64,000 nucleotides of DNA. Origin: Puccinellia tenuiflora. Its lineage: Eukaryota > Streptophyta > Magnoliopsida > Poales > Poaceae. The DNA is taken from contig QRDG01000419.1 of NCBI GenBank assembly GCA_012064385.1, positions 744,001 through 808,000 of the forward strand, read 5' to 3'. Both the position numbers and the translations under genes were made by a program. The notes under the pieces are model-generated. The model was not told the origin of the DNA, did not search any database, and saw nothing but the letters and a program-made list of their open reading frames with translations. Position 1 is the stretch's first letter. Each line of letters begins with the position of its first letter. Positions 57,047 through 64,000 of this stretch are shown here, one piece after another.

Positions 57047-60000
57047 TGTAACAGCCCAGATTTGGTACCCTAAAATATGGGCAAAATTTTCACTTTTTAT
57101 TTTCATTGCATCATGGCATACATACTTAAATTGCTAAGTAAAAATAAAGCAATATTGAAAACACTTAAAGGGAAGCAAAGCACTTCCAAAAATCCCAAAC
57201 CAAATGCAATTGCTCAAATTGACAAAACAAAATATTCTTGAGTTTCCATATTTGTCCAGGAAGTTCCAAGAATGCATTTTCAAATTTAATTGGCAAATTC
57301 AAATTCTTGCCAAACAATTAAATAAATTGGGACTTCAAAATTGAGTTAAACCAATTCTTAATTTGAAACCAAGTTAAACATTTCAAAAGTTCCAAAACAA
57401 AAATATGGTGAGCTCCCTTATTTACTCTGAGCCTCCATGAATATTTCCATATTTTTTGGAAATGATTTGATGCCTCTTTTAAATTGCCAAAGGCTGCTGT
57501 TGCAATTAATAAAGATATCTGAAAAGGAAAAAGGTAGCCAGGGGGTTTTCTAGAAAAGGGTCATCATCTTTGCGCTGTAGCGACCGAGCACCTCACCGAC
57601 GCGCTCGTCGCCACCGCACCCTCCACTGTCGCCATGCCGAGCCCCCCTGGTGGATAAGAAGCAGCCCACGACGCCATGATCCTTCTCCTCTCTCTCCCTT
57701 GCCCTTTCCCCCTGGAAACCCTAACCCTAAATCGCCCGAGCTCCTGCTGCCGCCGCCGCCTTGCCGCGCCAATAGCCGCCGTCCTGCGCCGCGTCGAGCT
57801 CGCCGGAGGTGTCCCTCCGGACCGCCTCGTCCTCCTCTTCCTCCCGGTGCAACCAGCCCGTGCTGGGAGGCCCGCAATCGCCGTCGCCGTTCACTTCTTC
57901 TCCGCCTCTGCCGCCGCCGTCTGAGCACCGTCGCCTTGCCGTCTGGCCTCCTCGTCCCTCGCCGACCTGCCCTGCTTGCTCCTGGTGAGCATGCGCACCT
58001 CCCCGCCCCCTTTGCCCTCTCCCTCTCGCTCTCTACTGTGCCCGCGCCGTCGACCATCACAGGCCGCCGCCAAGGCTCGCCGCTGGCCATGCTCCGGTGA
58101 CCATATGGTCCTCTTCCGCCGCTCCCTGTGCTCCTCTCCACCCCCTCTAGCCCGTAAGGCCAGTGCTCGCGTCCAATTCCGTTCGGACACGACGAATTGG
58201 TGATCGACCTGCCGCAGCCCCCTGCTGACATCATGCTGACATCATTTGTTCTTCAGTTTTGTTTTTCAGATTTTAACAGAGAGTTGGAATTTGAAATATC
58301 TACTAATTGCTAAATCAGGAAAATGAAATTGACATACCAGATTGTTCATATTTTCATAACCTATTCAAATATGTAACTCATACATGCAATTGAATTGTAA
58401 AATTTGAAACTAAATGTGAAATGCAAATCATATGTGAGTTATTCAAAATTTTGGAAATTCATAACAACTTGAATATTGATCCAGAAATTTCAAACAAGAT
58501 CTCAAAATGTTCAGGAAAACAACATCTAATTGTTAGCTCTGTTTTACATGTCAAAATGAATTTTCTAAATTGCTGTTAAATTGAAATAACTAAAATGGCA
58601 GAATTAATAACAATTTCGTAAAATTCCTAACTTGAGTTTTGTTTACTCAAAAATCATGTTTAATATCTCAAAATGTTCAGTGAACAATAAACTACAACTT
58701 TATGTCATTTGAAAGAATTGTAGAATTAATTTTGGTGTTGTTTATTAAAATTAAATAAAATGGCAGATTTAAATCAATTATTGGAAATATCATAACTTGA
58801 TAAATATTAATCCAAAAATTGCAAATAAAATATCAAAGTGATCAGCAACTCAAATGCTATCTAACTATGTTAATTTGACAGCATGACACCAATTTTTACT
58901 TTGATGTCATTTTGGATTTGGTTAAAATGATTTAAATTGAATAACCGTTTAAATCGCCATTTCTTCATCGTTAATCGGAAAATTGCAAACGAAGTACCAA
59001 AATGATCAGTAGGACAATACCTAAGTAACAATGTCATTTTCATGCATTTAGGACCCATATTTCAGTACTGGACATTTTGGATAATAACGCAATTCACTAA
59101 GTTAAATATGGAGTTTCAACCCGCTAATTGCAATATTTATTTTAGGGGTTCCATTTAACTTGTGGGACATGCCCAATATGATTTCAGTGCATAATTTGAC
59201 CATCTCATCATGATTGTGCATTGCAACTTGTATTCGTGTTATTTATTTCGTTTTCTGTTATTGTTGTGTTTCGTTAGACTCAGGAGTCGAGGTTCCACCA
59301 CAATACCTCGACGATCAGCGCGACCGGTACTATCAGCAAGGCAAGAGCTAACCTAACCTTCTTGGCATCTAGCATCCTGAAGTTTTATAAACTTATTTTA
59401 TCCACCATAATATTGCATTCGATTCTATGTCAATTCTTGGTCAATACTTGAGTATCCTACAAATGCATGTCTTCCCCGAACCATCACATGCTTCCCCTCC
59501 TATGAACCATAGGCTTGATCTGTTGGCCGGAGACAAAGATATAATGGTTGTATTTATATGCTTAGCTATGCTTAGCCATGCTTAGTCGTATGCTAGTTAT
59601 GTCCGTTGATTAAATTCCATATTGATGATGTTGATGGAATGATTCGGGCATGGTGGATACATGTGATGCTTAATTAAATTGCTAAGAAGGCTTGGATGAG
59701 TTGCCATCGGTGATGGTGGGTTGTCTCATTCTTGCCCCTAGGTGCGAGTTCTTGTCTCTAGAACCAAGAATAGCGTGCTGCCATTAGTGGGGGCATGGGC
59801 TCCTTACTAACTGAATAACTTGTGCGGGCGTATCCAAGGATCCTCTAGATTTGCGCTTTCCATTTGCGTGTGAGTTGCAGGTGGACGATGGCGCGATGAA
59901 GAGGGTGTGTGTGGTGTTAGGGTGTGGCGATGGGGGCAGGGGCTGAAATAGGCTGGGTAAACTTGTCCTGTCGCCACAGATGATTCTTGGATAGTCTCAC

Positions 60001-60061
60001 GCGAGGTAAAGGTTTAACCGCGCCCACTTGCCAGCTTTCCCCGGAAGAGAGCTAACTAGGC
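57047..60061 (+). repeat. 3' LTR of T2, right end deleted
   Basis: Highly similar to 50313-53300 with the usual small indels. Homology ends after GAGAGCTAACTAGGC, where the C antisense exon resumes. About 0.95 kb of LTR including the CTACA end is missing. Exon-like block 59278-59340 is present; the final block is deleted. Confidence 0.9.
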
Positions 60062-62184
60062 CAGCTATTCGGCCCCCGAGATAGAGAAGACCGGGGTCCC
60101 GGAGGATTCGGAACGACCGAGGCAACAACAGCAGCAAGCACCACCACAACAGCAGCAGAAGCAGAAACCACCACCGCAACAACAGTAGCAGCAACCCCAA
60201 CAGGCACCGCCGCAGCAACAACCACCGCCGGCAAAGCCGACGCCGCCGACAAAGCCACAGCCGCCACCGACACAGCCGCAGCCACAGCAGCAGACATCAA
60301 AAGCTCCGGTTCCTGCAATCGGGAAAACAACTGGGAAGGCTCCGGCGAAAACAGTGCCGGCCAATCCGGATAGGCAGCTGGTCATGCCACCAACAGCTTC
60401 AACAGCAACATCAACCGGCATCCAGACCGCCACCTGGGGGTTTGCCCCACCGCGAACCCTCAACGGGAGAAGCTTGGGCTCCCTTGAGCACTACCATATG
60501 GACTGGAACGCTGCCGACCTGAGCGAGGTGAGCTCACGGTCACCAGCGGGCCAGATCTCGGAGCATCCGGTGGGGCTGAGCTTAGTGGCCCAAAAGATGT
60601 TTGCAGCAAAAGCTGCCCTTCTTGAAGCCGACCAAGCAGCAGCGGTAAGTGCTGACGAATGAATATTTACCGTTTTTTACTTTTCAATGCAAATATCATC
60701 TATCCCCAGTCCCCGAGATTCGGGTCGAGTAATTGAGACTCGGTTGAGTAAGGATCACTCGGTCGAGTAAGGATTACTCGGCCTGAATCTTCACCAATAA
60801 GACTAACACCTCCTCTTTCCAGGTTTGCATGACCAAACGCACCCAGGTGCACCGCAAGCTCCTGTTGGAGCACAAGAAGCTCTCCGACAAATACAAGCCA
60901 CTGCAAGCCAAGTTGAGCACGATAGGTAACATTCCTCCCACCGACATAGCACTTGTACTTCACCTGCTCGATCTCATTTTCTTTTCTTTTTCCGACATGA
61001 ATAGCCGAGTCAGAGTCCAAAGCTGATGGACTGGAGAAACGGATCTCGGACCTCGAGAGTAAGTCATATTCTGTACTTTAATTTGCTCTTGCATCAATTC
61101 TTGCGTGCTGACCTTGCTATCTCGGCACAGCCGAACAGAAGGAGCGCGAGCTTGCGCATTAGGTCGAGCTCAAGAAGGAGCAAGACGAGGTGTCCCGGCT
61201 GATGGCCGAGCTGGAGAAATCTCAGGGCCGCGCTGCCGAGCTAGAGAAATCCGCCGCCGAAAAAAAACAGCTCCGAGATGAAGAGACTCGGAAACTGAAG
61301 GAGTCCCTTGAGGAGTCCGAGTCCCGTGTGACCTCGGCGGAGGGTGAGGTCCAAGCTTTGAAGACCAAGATCACTCGGTGGGTGGGGGAATTTGCCTCCA
61401 TTAATGGCCAGCTGGACAATAAGTTCCTTCTTTTTCTGTTACTACCCGATATTCCATATTCACCTCCATGTGACTTATTTTGTTGTTAGCTCTTTTCGAT
61501 TCAGAGCACTTCCCCCACTCCAAAGCTGCTGAAGACAACAACACTAAGAAGTTCCGGCAGAAGAAGATCCAAGAGGGTCCTATCTCGGCCGACTGGGACA
61601 TGGATGACCACCTGGTGGCCTTGAAGTCGCGGATGACACCGCTAAGGGCTATCGGAGTGGAACTCCTCTCCTCCGCGATCTGGGCTTACATCGTCCTCTG
61701 GCCTGAGTGCGAGCACCCTAAGTCAGTTGATGAACTAGCCAAGTGCTTGCTGGCTTCCGAGGAACGACTCGACGATTGGTGATCATCTGCTGTCCGAGTC
61801 GGTGCGGACGACGCGCTAATGTATGTGCTGTCTTGGTACGAGGGGATCGACCTCGACATGCTCAAGACTCTGCACGATGGGTCGAAGTGGACCACTGACC
61901 CGGATATCATCCGGCGTCGCCAAGAGACGGCACACTCCCTCATCCAGTACACTCTAGTGCATAGATTTGTCCCAGGCCAGCGGGTTCCTCAAGCAGAGGA
62001 GATCGAAGATGTTGGCGAGGACGAAGAAGAGGACGAAGAGCACGTCGACGAGGAGATCCAAGCCGACACACCTCCCGAGACTGCCACCGGTACTGCTGCG
62101 GAGTCCACGGCTGAGGAAACCACCAAGGCCGCGGCCGAGGAAACTGCCCGGACCGATACCGCTCCTTCTGCTCCGAGTAGCTAG

Positions 62185-63017
62185 GATCCTGCTGCTTGAC
62201 TTATCAAAAACCCAAATCATCAGATCCCCAGAATGCCGGGTGCATATGTAACCTAAACCTTAATCTTGTTATGGTTGGCATTTGGTACTTTACTTTGCAC
62301 ATTTTAACATGGCTAGACATATGCCGGATCATTTTGAACCGAGTCCCCGAGTTCATTTTCTTGTTTACCATACTTTGCAACCTTTGCTCTTGTCTACCAT
62401 TTTTTGGTGTTCGACAGTCGAGTCACAAGATTACCGAGATACGGCATACAGTACTAAAAAACTTTGAGATAAAGCTCATAATCATCCGACATATAAGATA
62501 AAGAATTAAGCACATGATCAACAAACAACTTATGCCGAATCGTGCTTGGGCCAAGTCCCCGAGTTTGTTTTCTTGTGTACCGAGTGCCACAATCCCAGCT
62601 CTTGTCTACCTTTTTCGGTGTTTGACAGTCGAGTCACGAGACAGCAAAACTTGGCATACAATACTCGAAACTTTGAGATATGGTATAGAGCCATCCGACA
62701 TAAAATACATGGATAACAAAAAGAAACCGAATCGCTCCTGGACCGAGTCCCCGAGTCTGATTTCTTGTTTACTGCATCTTGCTATCTCTACCCTTGCCTA
62801 CCATTTTTGGTTTCTTTGGCATTCGGGTCACAAAATCACAAAGACATAGCAGACAATACTTACAAACACGGAAACATGATTTTTGGAGCCATCCGACATA
62901 CAGGAAACAGAGATAAGCAAGCAGAGAAACACAGATTTCACCGCAAGGCAGTCCCCGAGTCTCTTTTCGGGGTGCCGACATTTCATTTCAGAGTTTCGAG
63001 ATACATACAGTGGGTCC
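62185..63017 (-). repeat. 3' region of C with ~200-bp diverged tandem repeats
   Basis: The block with GAGTCCCCGAG followed by TTGTTTACC and CGAGTCAC recurs at 62341, 62553, 62745 and 62949, spacings about 212, 192 and 204. Copies share the words CTTTGAGAT and GCCATCCGACAT. It lies between the stop of the antisense gene and the pol stop. Confidence 0.8.
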
Positions 63018-63880
63018 TTAAGAGTAAAAAGGGCAAAGCAGAGCTACATTCCAAGGTCGTTTGGTCTCCTCTCCGGATCTGTCCATCCTGTTCTTCACCT
63101 GCGCCTGAGCATCTATAAGATAATATGCATCATTGTTTAGAGCCTTGCTCACAATAAATGGCCCTTCCCAAGGAGGTGATAACTTGTGCATCCCGGCGGT
63201 GCGCTGCACAAGCCTAAGGACCAGGTCCCCTTCTCGAAACTTGCGAGGGTTTACTTTCTGGCTATGGTAGCGTCGGAGATTCTGCTGATATATCGCTGAT
63301 TTGGATAATGCCAATTCTCGTGCTTCCTCGAGCAAATCGACATCATTTTCCCGGGCTTCCTTTGCCTCAAATTCGGTATACAGTGTGACTCTTGGCGAGT
63401 CATGCTCTATGTCGGTTGGCAGAACTGCCTCTGCTCCATAGACCAGGAAGAATGGCGTATAGCCAGTAGAGCGATTCGGAGTAGTCCTTAGACTCCACCG
63501 TACTGCCGTGATCTCATCCAGCCAACACCCCGGAGCACGTAGCAGTGGCTCAATTAGCCGGGGTTTGATGCCAGATAAAACCAAAGCGTTTGATCTTTCA
63601 ACTTGTCCGTTGGACTGCGGATGTGCAACCGATGCCAAGTCCAGCCAGATTATCTTTTCCTGGCAAAACCGAGCAAAGGCTCCCTCGGCGAAATTGGTGC
63701 CATTATCCATTATAATGCTATGCGCATGGCCATACCTTAGTATGATATCCTTTAGGAATGATATGGCTGTGCGGCCATCACACTTTCTTATTGGTTTTAC
63801 CTCAATCAATTTGGTGAACTTGTCCACCATCACCAGGATGTGAGTCATGTTACCTCAGGCTGGCTTGAACGGTCCCACCA
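63018..63880 (-). pseudogene. pol: integrase of element C (5' part cut by LTR T3)
   Basis: On minus the frame reads VGPFKPA, TGA (63857-63855), then MTHILVMVDKFTKLIEVK with the first catalytic D, IIMDNGTNFAEGAFARF with the second, and HPQSNGQVERSNALVLSG with the glutamate. WSLRTTPNRSTGYTPFFLVY and the C-terminal FREGDLVLRLVQ follow, ending ETKRPWNVALLCPFYS. CGA is the simple precursor of the TGA. Upstream pol is outside the window or displaced by T3. Confidence 0.88.
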
Positions 63881-64000
63881 TGTAGCGCCCCGACCCCAGA
63901 GCTATACAGTGAAACGTTGTGTAACCGGTCATGCTACACAATCGAGGGTTACTGAGTTTACCAATCCCAGGCCAAAACTCATTGGCAGGCGTGCTCGGAA
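63881..64000 (-). repeat. edge of a minus-strand Tekay LTR (T3)
   Basis: TGTAGCGCCCCGACCCC is the reverse complement of the T1/T2 LTR end, and the similarity continues to the window edge. CACCA precedes it. It splits the integrase of C. Confidence 0.88.

Larger units (their letters stand above)
50313..60061 (+). mobile_element. Tekay-type derivative T2 with gag but no pol
   Basis: 5' LTR (50313-54257), tRNA-Met PBS, leader, gag, a 0.6-kb non-coding stretch, polypurine tract and a 3' LTR lacking its last ~0.9 kb. It is inserted 6 bases into exon 2 of the C antisense gene. GATTC precedes the LTR. No intact duplicate is found on the right because of the truncation. RT, RNase H, integrase and chromodomain are all absent. 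Confidence 0.9.
49266..62184 (+). pseudogene. antisense spliced gene of element C, split by T2
   Basis: Exon 1 (49266-50206) starts MSDNSNLHVVEVVEEG and has the PF04195-like core (FGLPASAFFRTFLNKFALQP, FVTFTEGYLGLWPTL, LLATFISRRVSPLQRR). Intron 50207-50306 is GTAAGT...TGCAG. Exon 2 starts at 50307 and is broken after 6 bases by T2. It resumes at about 60062 with a Q/P-rich stretch, TAG at 60186 among CAG/CAA codons, and ends at 60644 before GTAAGT. Further exons 60823-60925, 61005-61058, one from 61131 and 61490-62184 have AG acceptors, and the first of these join in frame. They encode coiled coil and an acidic tail. TAG 61160-61162 and TGA 61780-61782 fit CAG and CGA precursors. Function unknown. 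Confidence 0.72.
47344..63880 (-). mobile_element. minus-strand Tat-lineage element C (5' part outside)
   Basis: 3' LTR at 47344-48261, antisense gene on plus (49266-62184) split by Tekay derivative T2, a tandem-repeat 3' region and the end of integrase (63880-63018). The integrase is cut at 63881 by LTR T3. It is inserted in element G, with CCATG left of the LTR. Confidence 0.85.

Noticed and set aside
1..64000. Host protein-coding genes, tRNA or rRNA genes
   Set aside because: Every stretch with coding motifs is of retrotransposon origin; matches to tRNA are primer binding sites of 12 to 20 bases only.

Overview
The window is a block of nested LTR retrotransposons from a large, repeat-rich plant genome. 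No host gene, rRNA, tRNA gene or CRISPR array was found. The organism is probably a pooid grass, and most likely Triticeae. The basis is Athila-type LTRs with the TGATACGTC...GACGTATC start seen in the Sabrina/WHAM/BAGY2 group, several Tat-lineage Gypsy elements with antisense genes, and Tekay/Del-type chromoviruses with LTRs of almost 4 kb. This is family recognition by eye, not a database result.

Layout. 1-7919: Tat-lineage element A (+), with broken gag-PR-RT-RNaseH-aRNH-IN followed by a multi-exon antisense gene that is largely open. 7920-9172: 3' LTR (7920-8866) and internal scrap of a minus-strand Tat element (X). 9173-13475: 5' half of Tat element B1 (+): LTR, PBS, gag-PR, part of RT. 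13476-16059: first two thirds of a Tekay-type LTR (T0). 16060: a single N. 16061-27761: Tekay element T1 (+): LTR tail, PBS, leader, gag, pol with chromodomain, 3' LTR. 27762-34400: 3' half of a Tat element of the same family (B2): IN end, antisense gene on minus, 3' LTR. 34401-38208: a second, divergent Tekay-type LTR (L). 38209-40435: minus-strand Athila element F (gag start, PBS, LTR edge), interrupted by an Athila-type solo LTR with perfect TSDs. 40436-43481: 3' LTR and antisense gene of minus-strand Tat element Y. About 43482-47343: 3' part of minus-strand Athila element G. 47344-63880: minus-strand Tat element C. Its antisense gene is split by Tekay derivative T2 (50313-60061), which carries gag but no pol. 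63881-64000: edge of another Tekay LTR (T3, minus).

How the parts relate. The Tat elements (A, B, Y, C) each carry, between pol and the 3' LTR, a gene on the opposite strand with its own TATA-like box and GT-AG introns. The Tekay LTRs carry a conserved set of splice-site-like signals that could join short open exons inside the LTR. These two features are the most interesting biology here. Most retroviral-type ORFs are broken, and many nonsense codons look like CAG to TAG or CGA to TGA changes, as expected from deamination of methylated cytosine.

The N at 16060 is the main caution. The LTR runs backward by about 640 bp across it, neither nested element has matching target-site duplications, about 2 kb of the host Tat element is missing, and the two B LTRs are strongly divergent. 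The window may therefore be a false join of two loci.
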